Of a DNA stretch of 64,000 bases, positions 16,818-25,127 are shown in pieces. The stretch covers positions 37,376 to 101,375 of the forward strand of contig CALLQB010000007.1 of the NCBI GenBank assembly GCA_938015295.1, given 5' to 3'. The translations under genes were made by a program, and so were the position numbers. A model generated the notes under the pieces. It was given only the letters and a program-made list of their open reading frames with translations. It was not told the origin of the DNA and made no database searches. This DNA is from an uncultured Acidimicrobiales bacterium (GTDB lineage Bacteria; Actinomycetota; Acidimicrobiia; Acidimicrobiales; SHLQ01). Within the stretch, counting starts at the first letter, position 1. Each line of letters begins with the position of its first letter.

Positions 16818-18041
16818 TTCTTCGACTCGTAATTCGGCCGGAATATTCTGTTTGCCGATCATCCGGTCGATCTCTTCGTGCAGATTCCAGATGCGCCGTT
16901 CCTGATAGTTGATCGGGATACCGGTGAGGGCTGGCGACTCCATCGACTCCTGCATCGGCGCCATGTTTGCTTTGTCCTCATCCATGATCGTGTTGTACTG
17001 GTTGCGTCGCATCTGCCAGTGATCGGGGAGCTCGTCGCCTTCCCAGTCCTTGGGGGCGTAGTAGATCCAGTCGAGCCGCGTGGTTCGTTTGTCGATTGGC
17101 CAAAACAGGTTGATCGGGAATCCGATCTTGCCCAAGGGGATGATGACGTTAGGAAACAGGCTCACGGCGCTGCTCGTGCAGTCGATCATTGCCGGCACGG
17201 TGTCGATAATGCCGAAGTCGCCGTTGTCGATGTCGCGCCAGTCGTCCCACGATTTCATGCCAAGCCGTTCGATGTTTTGCCGGGAGTAGGGGGTGATCAT
17301 GCGGCTGTGGCCGTTGGGGTAGAGCCCCATAGCGGCGCCAAGATTGTCGAGCACCGAAACGCCGTTGTGCGAGTGGATGTGGCGGAAGTGATACACCTCG
17401 AGAAAGGCTTCGGCGGTGACCTTCCAATTGCACGGAACGATGATGCTTTCGCGATAGACCTCGCGCAGCGACTCGGCTTGGAAGGGTGCGAACATCTCCG
17501 CAGCGGGTCCGATCCAGTCGAGAAGCGGCTTCGCGTCGAGGTCGCGGTTGACAAAGATGAACCCGGCGAACTCATCGGCCAGGGCCCGCGGGAGGCACCG
17601 CTCTTCCCAGTTGAAGTCGACAAAGTCACGCTCGTCGGGCAGCGACACCAAAGTGCCGCCGTCGATTTCGTAGGTCCACGAGTGGTACTGGCAGCGCAGC
17701 CGCCGCGACGATCCGCGGTCGTCGCGCACCACCGGAGCACCTCGGTGTTGGCAAGTGTTGTAGTAGCAACGCACATCGCCGTCGTTGCCACGAACGATAA
17801 GAAGCGGCACGCCAAGGTCTTTGAAGACGAAGTAGTCGCCGGGGTTTGGAATGTCTTCGGCCCGCCCCGCCATCGCCCAAGTTTTGGGCCAAAGGTGCTC
17901 TTGTTCAAGCGCATAAAACTCGTCGCTGATATGGCGACCGACAGGAATGTCATGGAATGCCGGAAATCCTTCCGGCGGCGCCGTGCGAGCAAACTCGTAC
18001 GCCATATCGGACTTGATGCGATCGATGAGATCTTGATCCAT
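16791..18041 (-). CDS. Rieske-type aromatic-ring-hydroxylating oxygenase, alpha subunit
   Basis: 416 residues from the ATG at 18041, with AGGAG about ten bases upstream; a longer frame to 18161 reaches into the repeat-bearing intergenic region. The Rieske centre is C97-x-H99 (CQHRG) and C117-x2-H120 (CQYHSW). The catalytic domain has NWKVTAEAFLEVYHFRHIHS with iron ligands His218 and His223, and an acidic DED later in the chain (YNTIMDEDK) as likely third ligand. Such subunits receive electrons from a reductase and insert oxygen into aromatic, steroid or quaternary-amine substrates. No reductase or ferredoxin gene is nearby, so the substrate is unknown. Confidence 0.88.
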   Translation of the reverse strand: MDQDLIDRIKSDMAYEFARTAPPEGFPAFHDIPVGRHISDEFYALEQEHLWPKTWAMAGRAEDIPNPGDYFVFKDLGVPLLIVRGNDGDVRCYYNTCQHRGAPVVRDDRGSSRRLRCQYHSWTYEIDGGTLVSLPDERDFVDFNWEERCLPRALADEFAGFIFVNRDLDAKPLLDWIGPAAEMFAPFQAESLREVYRESIIVPCNWKVTAEAFLEVYHFRHIHSHNGVSVLDNLGAAMGLYPNGHSRMITPYSRQNIERLGMKSWDDWRDIDNGDFGIIDTVPAMIDCTSSAVSLFPNVIIPLGKIGFPINLFWPIDKRTTRLDWIYYAPKDWEGDELPDHWQMRRNQYNTIMDEDKANMAPMQESMESPALTGIPINYQERRIWNLHEEIDRMIGKQNIPAELRVEELLDRYIER

Positions 18042-18135
18042 AATCTCGCTGCTCCTGCGACTAGTAGCCCTTGTGACGTATAGTTCTTGCCGTCCCTGAC
18101 ACGCCCAAGCAACCCTAACTACACCACCCCCCAAC

Positions 18136-18253
18136 CCCGAAATTTTCACCGACAACAACACTCACGGTCACCCTGAAACAACAGAACCGCCCCACCCCCC
18201 GAAATTTTGTTGTGAAGTGACCCTGAGCGGTCATCTTCGGTGAAAATTTCGGG
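18136..18253. repeat. Inverted pair of CCCGAAATTTT repeat units (REPIN-like)
   Basis: Two units facing each other. The first (18136-18189) runs forward from cccgaaattttcacc to acaacagaaccg. The second (18198-18253) is in reverse and is bounded by perfect 11-bp terminal inverted repeats, cccgaaatttt and aaaatttcggg, with gaccctgagcggtc inside. Its reverse complement shares head, centre and tail with the unit at 22653-22707. The pair fills most of the region between the divergent Rieske and dehydratase genes. Confidence 0.85.
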
Positions 18254-18260
18254 GGTTCTG

Positions 18261-19211
18261 GTGGCAGACTGGAGTGTGTCCGACACCTCCGCAGCCGTAC
18301 TTTCGCCCAATGCCATCAAAGTCGCTGCGACTGCGATCGCTCCACATGTCCGCCAGACGCCAACTCTTGAAGTTCCCGGAAGCGAAATCGGACTCGATGC
18401 CACGCTCGTGGTCAAACTTGAATTTCTGCAACATAGCGGCACCTTCAAAGGCCGTGGGGCCTGCCACTTTGTAGCTACACAATCCATCACCGACGCCGGC
18501 ATCGTGGCCGCTTCGGGAGGCAACCATGGCGCCGCAGCTGCCTGGGCAGCACAACATTTCGGACACGCCGCGCACATCTTTGTGCCCACAATCTCGTCTC
18601 CGGCAAAGGTCGAGCGCCTTCGCGCGTACGGCGCCGTGGTGCACCAGCACGGCGAGGTCTTTGCCGATGCCTTTGCGGCGAGTCAAGAATTCCTGGCCGC
18701 CAACCCCGCCAGCTTCATCCACCCTTTCGACGACCCGATCGTCATTGCGGGCGCGGGCACCTGTGCCATGGAACTCGAACAACAGGCGGGCGCACTTGAT
18801 GCAGTACTCCTGGCCTGTGGAGGTGGAGGCCTCTCGGCTGGCGCCGCGTCGTGGTTTGGCGATCGGACCGAAATCGTTGCCGTCGAAACACCAGGTACGG
18901 CATCGTATGCTGCCGCGGTCGAGCATGGATATCCGGTCAATGTGGAGATCAGCGGCCTAGCCGCCGATGCCCTAGGAGCAACCCAGCTCGGCAAACACCC
19001 CTGGGCTGCTCTCTCCGCCGTTGGAGCCACGAGCGTACTGGTAAGCGATGACGCCTTGAGGCAAGCCCAAGAAAAGCTCTGGGACTGGCTACGAGTCGTC
19101 GTCGAGCCATCAGCCGCAGCACCCCTCGCGGCACTTCTATCTGGCCAGTACGTTCCCGCTGCGGGCGCTCGACTGGGCATCGTGCTGTGCGGCGCGAACA
19201 CCAGCCGCTAG
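18261..19211 (+). CDS. PLP-dependent threonine/serine dehydratase-like enzyme
   Basis: About 316 residues from the GTG at 18261, which has ggggg six bases upstream; 18276 is an alternative, and a frame opening at 18240 would begin inside the repeat. Fold type II landmarks: KLEFLQHSGTFKGRGAC (Schiff-base lysine), ASGGNHGAAAAWAAQ, and the phosphate-binding loop ACGGGGLSAGA. The family deaminates threonine or serine to a 2-oxo acid and ammonia, but racemases and other lyases share these motifs. It lies alone, convergent with dnaE2 by four bases. The ACT regulatory domain of biosynthetic IlvA is absent, so a catabolic role is more likely. Confidence 0.82.
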   Translation: MADWSVSDTSAAVLSPNAIKVAATAIAPHVRQTPTLEVPGSEIGLDATLVVKLEFLQHSGTFKGRGACHFVATQSITDAGIVAASGGNHGAAAAWAAQHFGHAAHIFVPTISSPAKVERLRAYGAVVHQHGEVFADAFAASQEFLAANPASFIHPFDDPIVIAGAGTCAMELEQQAGALDAVLLACGGGGLSAGAASWFGDRTEIVAVETPGTASYAAAVEHGYPVNVEISGLAADALGATQLGKHPWAALSAVGATSVLVSDDALRQAQEKLWDWLRVVVEPSAAAPLAALLSGQYVPAAGARLGIVLCGANTSR

Positions 19212-19215
19212 CTGG

Positions 19216-22200
19216 CTAACGAAAGTCCCGCGATGCCAGTGGGGTGCGAACAGGTAACGCTTCGAGTCGTTCGGCGATGATATTGATCACCCCTTCGTGT
19301 TTCTCGAGCCGACCCCGAACCAACAAAGCAGGGGCCGACTTTGCAACGATGGCGTGACGTGTCCAGCAACCCTTCGAACAGATCACATTGATGAGTCCGG
19401 TTTCATCTTCAAGGTTGATGAACGTAGTGCCGCCCGCTGTAGCCGGCCGTTGCCGGTGGGTCACCACTCCCCCAACGATGACCTTTGAATCCGTTGGCGC
19501 ATCGCGCAAACCGCTAGCGGTAAGTACCCCTCGCTCATCAAGCTGGTCACGAACGAACTTCGTGGGGTGGCCATCGGGAGCCACACCTGTCGCCCAGAGG
19601 TCGGCCAGCGCGATCTCATGATTAGACATCCCCGGCAACATCGGAGCGTCGACACCGGTCACCATGCCCGCAAGCCGGTCGGGCTTGCTCTGCGCTACCG
19701 CACCTGCAGCCCACAGCGCCGAACGACGAGCCTCCCTACCTGGTCTCGTACCAGATGAATCGAGCACCGAGTCGAACACCCCACCGGTTGCCATCGACTC
19801 CAGAACGGGAAGCGGAAGATTGTGCTGCCGAGCGACTTCTTCCATCGAGCTATAGGGGCGACCAGCGGCGATCGCCTCGGCCAGGTCGTCGCCCACATGA
19901 CGCACCGACGACAACCCCAGACGCACGGCCTTCTCTGTTGGCTCAGCCCCAGCAACGTGCTCGCCAACCGGTTCAAGCGATGCCCCAGCCTCGGAAGCAT
20001 TGATGTCGGGGGTTCGCACCACCACGCCGTGGCGGCGTGCATCCTGCACCAGAGAATGTGGCGAGTAGAACCCCATAGGTTGCGCATTGAGCAGTCCGGC
20101 GCAAAAGGCGGCCGGGTAGTGATATTTGATCCACGAACTTGAATACACCAAGTACGCAAACGACACCGAGTGGCTCTCGGGAAAGCCGTAGTTGGCGAAG
20201 GCCGCCAACTTCTCCCACAAGGTGTCGGCCGTGTCGCCGGTGATGCCGCGCTCGGCCATGCCTTCATACAACCTGGCCCGCAACCTAACCATACGTTCGC
20301 GGCTGCGCTTTGAGCCCATGGCCTGTCGTAATTCATCGGCCTCGCCAGCGGTAAACCCACCAACGTCGATGGCCATCTGCATCAGCTGCTCCTGGAACAG
20401 CGGGATGCCCAGAGTCTTCGCCAGCGACTTCTCGAGCAGCGGGTGCAGATAGGTGATGGGTTCTTCGCCGTTTCGACGCCGGATATAGGGATGCACCGAT
20501 CCGCCTTGAATGGGGCCGGGGCGAATCAGGGCGATTTCGACCACCAGGTCATAGAAACAACGGGGTCGAAGACGAGGGAGGGTGGCCATCTGTGCTCGAC
20601 TCTCGATCTGGAACACTCCGACGGTGTCGGCAGCACAGATCATGTCGTACACCTCGGCCTGCTGCGGCAGGGTGGCAAGGTCGAGTTTGAGGGGTGTGCC
20701 GTCGGGCTCGCAGTAGTTTTCGGCGATGATGTCGACCGAATAGTGCAGGGCGCTGAGCATGCCTAGCCCGAGGAGATCGAACTTCACCAGACCAGTTCGG
20801 GCGCAGTCTTCTTTGTCCCATTGCAGCACGCTGCGGTTCTCCATCCTCCCCCATTCGACCGGACAAACTTCGACGATCGGCCGATCGCAAATAACCATGC
20901 CCCCCGAATGAATCCCCAGGTGACGGGGGGCATGTTCGAGTTCGGCCGCCAATTCATATACCTGGTCGGGCAGGTTGTGGTCTTGGGCGCCGATCGAGCT
21001 CCATTTCTCGAGGCTTTTGCTGAATGCGTCCTGCTGGCCGGTGCTGTAGCCGAGCGCTTTGGCGACGTCGCGCACCGCCGACTTGCTGCGATAGGTGATG
21101 ACATTGGCAACCTGTGCGGTGTATTGCCTGCCGTATCGTTCGTACACATACTGGATGACTTCTTCGCGGCGCCCGCTTTCGAAGTCGATGTCGATATCGG
21201 GTGGCCCATCGCGTTCGGGCGACAGAAACCGTTCGAACAACAGCCCGAGTGAAACGGCGTCGGCGTTGGTGATGCCCAGTGCGTAACAAACCGCAGAGTT
21301 GGCAGCCGAACCTCTGCCTTGGCAATAGATGTCGTTGACTCGTGCGAACTCGACGATGTCGTACACGATGAGGAAGTAGCCGGGGAACCCAAGCTGATCA
21401 ATAAGCGCCAACTCATGATCGATCTGCTCGTAGGCCCCCGGCACCCGTTCGGCACCTCGTGTGCCGTAACGCTTGGCCGCGCCCTGTTCGGTCAGCGCCC
21501 GCAACCACGACATTTCGTCGTGGCCGTCAGGACAGGGGTAAGGCGGCAATTCTGGAGCGACCAATTGCAGGTCGAACGCACAGTCGAGAGCGAGTTCGGC
21601 TGCCCGTTCGACTACACCCGGATACCGGGCAAACCGGCGTGCCTGCTCGTCGCCCGACCGGAGGTGGGCTGACGCAGCCGCTGGCAGCCAGGCATCGATG
21701 TCGTCGAGCGATCGACGAGCCCGCACCGCAGCCATCGCCGTGGCTAAACGACGACGTTGAGGAGCGTGATAGTGCACGTTGTTGGTAGCGACGACATCGA
21801 CACCGGCTTCGATACCCAATCGGGCGAGGGCATCGTTGCGGGCCGAATCGAGCGGCTGACCGTGATCCCACAATTCGACAACCACGTTGCTCTGGCCGAA
21901 TCCGTCGATGAGCATGTCGAGTGCTCGTCTTGCCGCTGCTGGGCCTTCGCGTTCGAGGGCTGCCGGCACGGCTGCTTTGCGACAGCCGGTCAGAACCAAC
22001 CAATCGTTGCCCTCCCCCAACTCGACCAGCCGCGGATACTCGATGCGCGGTGCACCTTTTTCGCCTGCCATTTGGGCTTCGCTGATTGCCCGGCCGAGTT
22101 TTGCGTACCCTTGTGGGTTACGGGCCAGAACGAGCAGGTGCTCGCCAGCCGGATCGGCAACGCCCATTTGTGGCTCGCGCATGCCCAACGAAAGTTCGGC

Positions 22201-22566
22201 CCCGAATACGGTGGGAAGACTGTGAGCTCTTGCTGCCTCGGCGAACCGCACTACGCCGTAGAACCCGTTGTGGTCAGTAATAGCCAACGCCTCGAGTCCT
22301 AGAGCCACGGCTTCTTCGACCAGCTCATCGGGATCGGATGCTCCGTCGAGGAAACTGAAGTTCGAGTGGCAGTGCAATTCGGCATATTTGGTGGTGCTGG
22401 ATAGCCGTTTGACCAGCGGGGCCTCGTAGGTTGCGCGTTTGCGCGACCAAGCAGGACTATCGCCCCCGTCACCAGGAAACTGTTCGTCTTTTCGGCCCTT
22501 GCTGCTTCGACCGGACAACTTGCGTTCGATCTCAGACCACGGAACCGGCGGATTACCAAAGCCCAT
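19216..22566 (-). CDS. dnaE2: Error-prone DNA polymerase III alpha subunit DnaE2 (ImuC)
   Basis: 1,116 residues from the ATG at 22566, giving MGFGNPPVPWSEIERKLSGR, the usual start of DnaE2; a longer frame reaches 22617 but would swallow the SOS box. Domains in order: PHP (YAELHCHSNFSFLDGAS, then LAITDHNGFYGVVRF), palm with catalytic acids (PPDIDIDFESGRREEVIQ), the tail segments EQLMQMAIDVGGFTAGEADE and SFAYLVYSSSWIKYHYP, and an OB fold at the end (GGTTFINLEDETGLINVICS). DnaE2 copies damaged template with ImuA/ImuB help and causes damage-induced mutation. No imuA or imuB is in the window. Expression should follow the SOS response through the LexA box just upstream. Confidence 0.95.
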   Translation of the reverse strand: MGFGNPPVPWSEIERKLSGRSSKGRKDEQFPGDGGDSPAWSRKRATYEAPLVKRLSSTTKYAELHCHSNFSFLDGASDPDELVEEAVALGLEALAITDHNGFYGVVRFAEAARAHSLPTVFGAELSLGMREPQMGVADPAGEHLLVLARNPQGYAKLGRAISEAQMAGEKGAPRIEYPRLVELGEGNDWLVLTGCRKAAVPAALEREGPAAARRALDMLIDGFGQSNVVVELWDHGQPLDSARNDALARLGIEAGVDVVATNNVHYHAPQRRRLATAMAAVRARRSLDDIDAWLPAAASAHLRSGDEQARRFARYPGVVERAAELALDCAFDLQLVAPELPPYPCPDGHDEMSWLRALTEQGAAKRYGTRGAERVPGAYEQIDHELALIDQLGFPGYFLIVYDIVEFARVNDIYCQGRGSAANSAVCYALGITNADAVSLGLLFERFLSPERDGPPDIDIDFESGRREEVIQYVYERYGRQYTAQVANVITYRSKSAVRDVAKALGYSTGQQDAFSKSLEKWSSIGAQDHNLPDQVYELAAELEHAPRHLGIHSGGMVICDRPIVEVCPVEWGRMENRSVLQWDKEDCARTGLVKFDLLGLGMLSALHYSVDIIAENYCEPDGTPLKLDLATLPQQAEVYDMICAADTVGVFQIESRAQMATLPRLRPRCFYDLVVEIALIRPGPIQGGSVHPYIRRRNGEEPITYLHPLLEKSLAKTLGIPLFQEQLMQMAIDVGGFTAGEADELRQAMGSKRSRERMVRLRARLYEGMAERGITGDTADTLWEKLAAFANYGFPESHSVSFAYLVYSSSWIKYHYPAAFCAGLLNAQPMGFYSPHSLVQDARRHGVVVRTPDINASEAGASLEPVGEHVAGAEPTEKAVRLGLSSVRHVGDDLAEAIAAGRPYSSMEEVARQHNLPLPVLESMATGGVFDSVLDSSGTRPGREARRSALWAAGAVAQSKPDRLAGMVTGVDAPMLPGMSNHEIALADLWATGVAPDGHPTKFVRDQLDERGVLTASGLRDAPTDSKVIVGGVVTHRQRPATAGGTTFINLEDETGLINVICSKGCWTRHAIVAKSAPALLVRGRLEKHEGVINIIAERLEALPVRTPLASRDFR

Positions 22567-22583
22567 CGGACGAGCGACGATAA

Positions 22584-22599
22584 TCGAACATTTGTTCGA
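22584..22599 (-). promoter_or_regulatory. LexA-type SOS box upstream of dnaE2
   Basis: TCGAACATTTGTTCGA is a perfect dyad (TCGAAC, four bases, GTTCGA), the form known as the LexA box in mycobacteria and relatives. It ends 17 bp before the dnaE2 start codon, so LexA bound there would block the promoter. Confidence 0.92.
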
Positions 22600-22652
22600 T
22601 CGCAAAGTTTCGGCCAATCTCCGGGACCTCCCCGAGCCTCCCCACCCCGCAA

Positions 22653-22768
22653 CCCGAAATTTTCACCCCAGACGACCGCCACGGTCACTTCACAACAAAA
22701 TTTCGGGTTGCGGTCGGTTCTGATGTTGTAGAGCGACACGTCAGGTCACCCTCGGTCAAAATTTCGGG
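22653..22768. repeat. Second inverted pair of CCCGAAATTTT repeat units (REPIN-like)
   Basis: Unit one (22653-22707) runs from cccgaaattttcacc to caacaaaatttcggg, has perfect 11-bp terminal inverted repeats and an inner stem gaccg-cca-cggtc. Unit two (about 22713-22768) is inverted; read on the other strand it starts CCCGAAATTTTGACC and ends CTACAACATCAGAACCG. Spacing and total length (116 bp) match the pair at 18136-18253 (118 bp). It lies between the SOS box and the cobalamin riboswitch. Confidence 0.85.
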
Positions 22769-22837
22769 TTGGGTTGGGTTGGGGTCGGGGTGGGTGTTGG
22801 CCCGAACACTTGGGGTGTGGGTTGGTCGGCTACGATA

Positions 22838-23042
22838 GAACGGTTCACGCAGACGAAGTCCGGTGAGATTCCGGCACTGTCCCGCAACGGTAAAGCCGCC
22901 ATACGCAGATCTTCGATCATCAGCCACCCTGGCTGCGTCTCGACGAGAAGCCCTTGGCGGTTAGTCCGGTCGATTTGTGTGAACGCGAACCACAAAACCC
23001 TCGAGGCAGGGGTTGGTTCGAACGGCTTCCCTGCCGGTCGAG
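22838..23042 (+). promoter_or_regulatory. Cobalamin riboswitch (leader of the btuF operon)
   Basis: The conserved core is clear: ccggtgagattccgg at 22860-22874 followed by ctgtcccgcaacggtaa at 22877-22893, the signature of the AdoCbl-binding junction. A pairing cgcag/ctgcg flanks the next stem around 22911-22937. Downstream, ctcgaggcaggg (about 23000-23011) can pair with ccctgccggtcgag (23029-23042, with a small bulge), a stem that ends about 22 bp before the AGGAG of btuF and may be part of the expression platform. When coenzyme B12 is abundant, the RNA should shut off the operon. Outer boundaries are approximate. Confidence 0.9.
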
Positions 23043-23076
23043 CGACCAGAAACCCTCGAACGACAGGAGACACCCC

Positions 23077-24096
23077 ATGAAACTCATTCGTTTGATTGCG
23101 CTGCTTGTTTCAGCCGCCCTATTTGCCGCTGCCTGCAGCAGCGGCGACGACGGCAGCGCCGGCACAAGCGTGTCTGGTGAACCAGCCAGCGACGAAGAAG
23201 TCGCCGAGGTCGAAGAGGAAGCCGACACCGCCGAAGAAGAGGCAATGGAGGCCGAGGACTCGGCCATGGAAGAAGAAGCCGCCGAACTCGACGAGGCCGC
23301 GGAAGAAGAGGCCGCATCCAGTGCGGTCATGCCGAGCCGAATCATCTCGCTGTCGGCATCGGCAACAGAAAGCCTGTTCGCCATCGGCGCAGGCAGCCAG
23401 GTCATCGCCGTCGACTCCTTCTCCTACTACCCCGCCGAAGCCCCGGTAACCGACCTGTCAGCATTCGAACCGAACACCGAAGCCATCTTGGGCTACGAAC
23501 CCGACCTGGTGATCACCTCAGGAAGCTCCGAAGAGTTTGTCGCCGCCATGGATGCCGCTGGTGTTCCGGTGCTGCAACAGTTTGCCGCTGCGACGATCAG
23601 CGATGTCTACGCACAAATCGAACAGCTTGGCGCCGCAACCGGCCATGTTGGCGAGGCCGCCGAACTGGTTGGCCAGATGCAGACCGACATCGATGCGCTC
23701 GTTGCCGAGTCATCGGGTACCGGCACCTACTTCCACGAACTCGACGACACGCTGTACTCGGTCACCACCTCCACCTTTATCGGCGAGATCTACTCGATGG
23801 CAGGCCTCACCAACGTCGCCGACGAGGCCGATCCCGACGGCGAATTCTTCGGCTACCCGCAGCTTTCCGCCGAGTTTCTGGTTGACGCGGATCCCGACCT
23901 CATCTTTCTCGCCGACACCAAATGCTGCGGCCAGAACGCCGAGACGGTAGCCGCTCGCCCAGGCTGGGATGCCCTTACCGCCGTCCAAGAAGGCCGCATC
24001 TTCGAACTCGATGACGATATCGCCAGCCGCTGGGGTCCTCGAGTTGTCGACTTCCTTCGAACCATCGTCGAAGCAACAGCAACCATTTCGTCCTAA
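23077..24096 (+). CDS. btuF: Cobalamin/corrinoid ABC transporter substrate-binding lipoprotein
   Basis: 339 residues from the ATG at 23077 with AGGAG at 23065-23069; an upstream in-frame opening is rejected because it runs through the riboswitch. Lipobox AAAC puts the lipid on Cys20. Residues about 27-82 are an extremely acidic Glu/Asp/Ala linker. The binding domain follows: PSRIISLSASATESLFAIGA, then DSFSYYPAEAPVTDLSAFEP, EAILGYEPDLVITSGSSEEF, and ARPGWDALTAVQEGRIFELD, the pattern of BtuF-type periplasmic binding proteins. It hands corrinoid to BtuCD. First gene of the riboswitch operon; its stop overlaps btuC (TAATG). Specificity for B12 rather than siderophore comes from the riboswitch and neighbours. 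Confidence 0.88.
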   Translation: MKLIRLIALLVSAALFAAACSSGDDGSAGTSVSGEPASDEEVAEVEEEADTAEEEAMEAEDSAMEEEAAELDEAAEEEAASSAVMPSRIISLSASATESLFAIGAGSQVIAVDSFSYYPAEAPVTDLSAFEPNTEAILGYEPDLVITSGSSEEFVAAMDAAGVPVLQQFAAATISDVYAQIEQLGAATGHVGEAAELVGQMQTDIDALVAESSGTGTYFHELDDTLYSVTTSTFIGEIYSMAGLTNVADEADPDGEFFGYPQLSAEFLVDADPDLIFLADTKCCGQNAETVAARPGWDALTAVQEGRIFELDDDIASRWGPRVVDFLRTIVEATATISS

Positions 24097-25127
24097 TGGC
24101 AGGCCGGGGTAGCGTTGGTTGGCTAAGCGCCGGCGCTGCCGCGGTCGTGTTCTCGGCAATCCTCTCGGTCTCGATCGGCCCCGTTTCGATCAACCCTTTC
24201 GACGTCTTTGTCGAACTGGCCGACCGGATGCCACTCATCAGTTGGGAGTCTGGTCTTAGCCGCGGCGGCAAAGCCATCGTGTGGGATGTCCGAGCCCCAC
24301 GAGTCGTCCTCAGCCTTTTGGTCGGAGCAATGCTTTCGGGGTCCGGAGCCGCATATCAGGGAGTGTTCCGCAACCCGCTCGCCGACCCGTACCTGCTGGG
24401 CGTGGCTGCGGGCGCCGGCCTGGGCGTGACCCTGATGATCGTGTCAGGAGCCAGCGACGGCATCGGCCCGTTCGACCCGGTTCCAGCGGCCGCCTTTGTT
24501 GGCGCACTCGTGGCCGTGACGGCCGCCGGAGTACTCGGGACAAAGGTGGGCGCCGCCGGGTCAACAGCGACCCTCATCCTTGCCGGTGTCGCCGTCGCCA
24601 GCTTCTTCACCGCTGCGCAGACCTACGTGCAGCAACGCAATGCCGACACGCTTCGCCAGGTCTATGTATGGATACTCGGGCGCCTCGAAGGCGACTGGGA
24701 TTCGGTGCTTCTCGTGCTCCCCTATGCCGTTGTGTGCCTCGGGGTTTTGTGGTGGATGGCCGGCGCCCTCGACGTGCTTGCCGTGGGCGACGATGAAGCA
24801 GCAACGCTTGGCCTCGACCCGAAACGCACCCGGCGCATCGTATTGGTGTTTGCCTCGCTCGCCGCCGCTGCCGCAGTTTCGGTTAGCGGACTGATTGGCT
24901 TCGTAGGCCTCGTCGTTCCCCACGCGGTGCGCCAACTCGCCGGGGTTACGAACCGACGGGTTCTCCCACTTTCCATTCTTTTTGGCGCCGCGTTTCTTGC
25001 GCTCGCTGACCTCGTTGCTCGCAACATTCAAAGTCCGGCTGAGCTCCCGATTGGTGTCGTCACCGCCTTTGTCGGAGCGCCGTTCTTTCTTCTCATTCTC
25101 CGGTCACAATCGAGCAACATCTCATGA
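24096..25127 (+). CDS. btuC: Corrinoid ABC transporter permease (FecCD/BtuC family)
   Basis: 343 residues with about ten hydrophobic spans. FecCD hallmarks are present: VRAPRVVLSLLVGAMLSGSG, AYQGVFRNPLADPYLLGVAA, and the coupling-helix and C-terminal segment GLIGFVGLVVPHAVRQLAG with DLVARNIQSPAELPIGVVTA. Two copies form the channel that carries corrinoid across the membrane with ATPase BtuD. It overlaps btuF by one base and btuD by ATGA. Confidence 0.92.
   Translation: MAGRGSVGWLSAGAAAVVFSAILSVSIGPVSINPFDVFVELADRMPLISWESGLSRGGKAIVWDVRAPRVVLSLLVGAMLSGSGAAYQGVFRNPLADPYLLGVAAGAGLGVTLMIVSGASDGIGPFDPVPAAAFVGALVAVTAAGVLGTKVGAAGSTATLILAGVAVASFFTAAQTYVQQRNADTLRQVYVWILGRLEGDWDSVLLVLPYAVVCLGVLWWMAGALDVLAVGDDEAATLGLDPKRTRRIVLVFASLAAAAAVSVSGLIGFVGLVVPHAVRQLAGVTNRRVLPLSILFGAAFLALADLVARNIQSPAELPIGVVTAFVGAPFFLLILRSQSSNIS

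Noticed and set aside
16878..18083. A 401-codon open frame antisense to the Rieske oxygenase gene
   Set aside because: The sense strand carries the full Rieske and iron motifs; the antisense product is a Val/Asp-rich string with no domain, a result of codon bias at high GC.
22566..22617. Longer N-terminus for dnaE2 beginning at 22617
   Set aside because: It would place the perfect SOS box inside the coding sequence; the family start MGFGNPPVPW is at 22566.
18136..22768. Reading the CCCGAAATTTT pairs as ends of one transposon around dnaE2
   Set aside because: Each pair is complete in itself (about 117 bp) and the genes between are ordinary core genes, so they are two separate copies of a small repeat.
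22954..23076. Longer N-terminus for btuF beginning at 22954
   Set aside because: It runs through the cobalamin riboswitch; AGGAG and the signal peptide mark the ATG at 23077.
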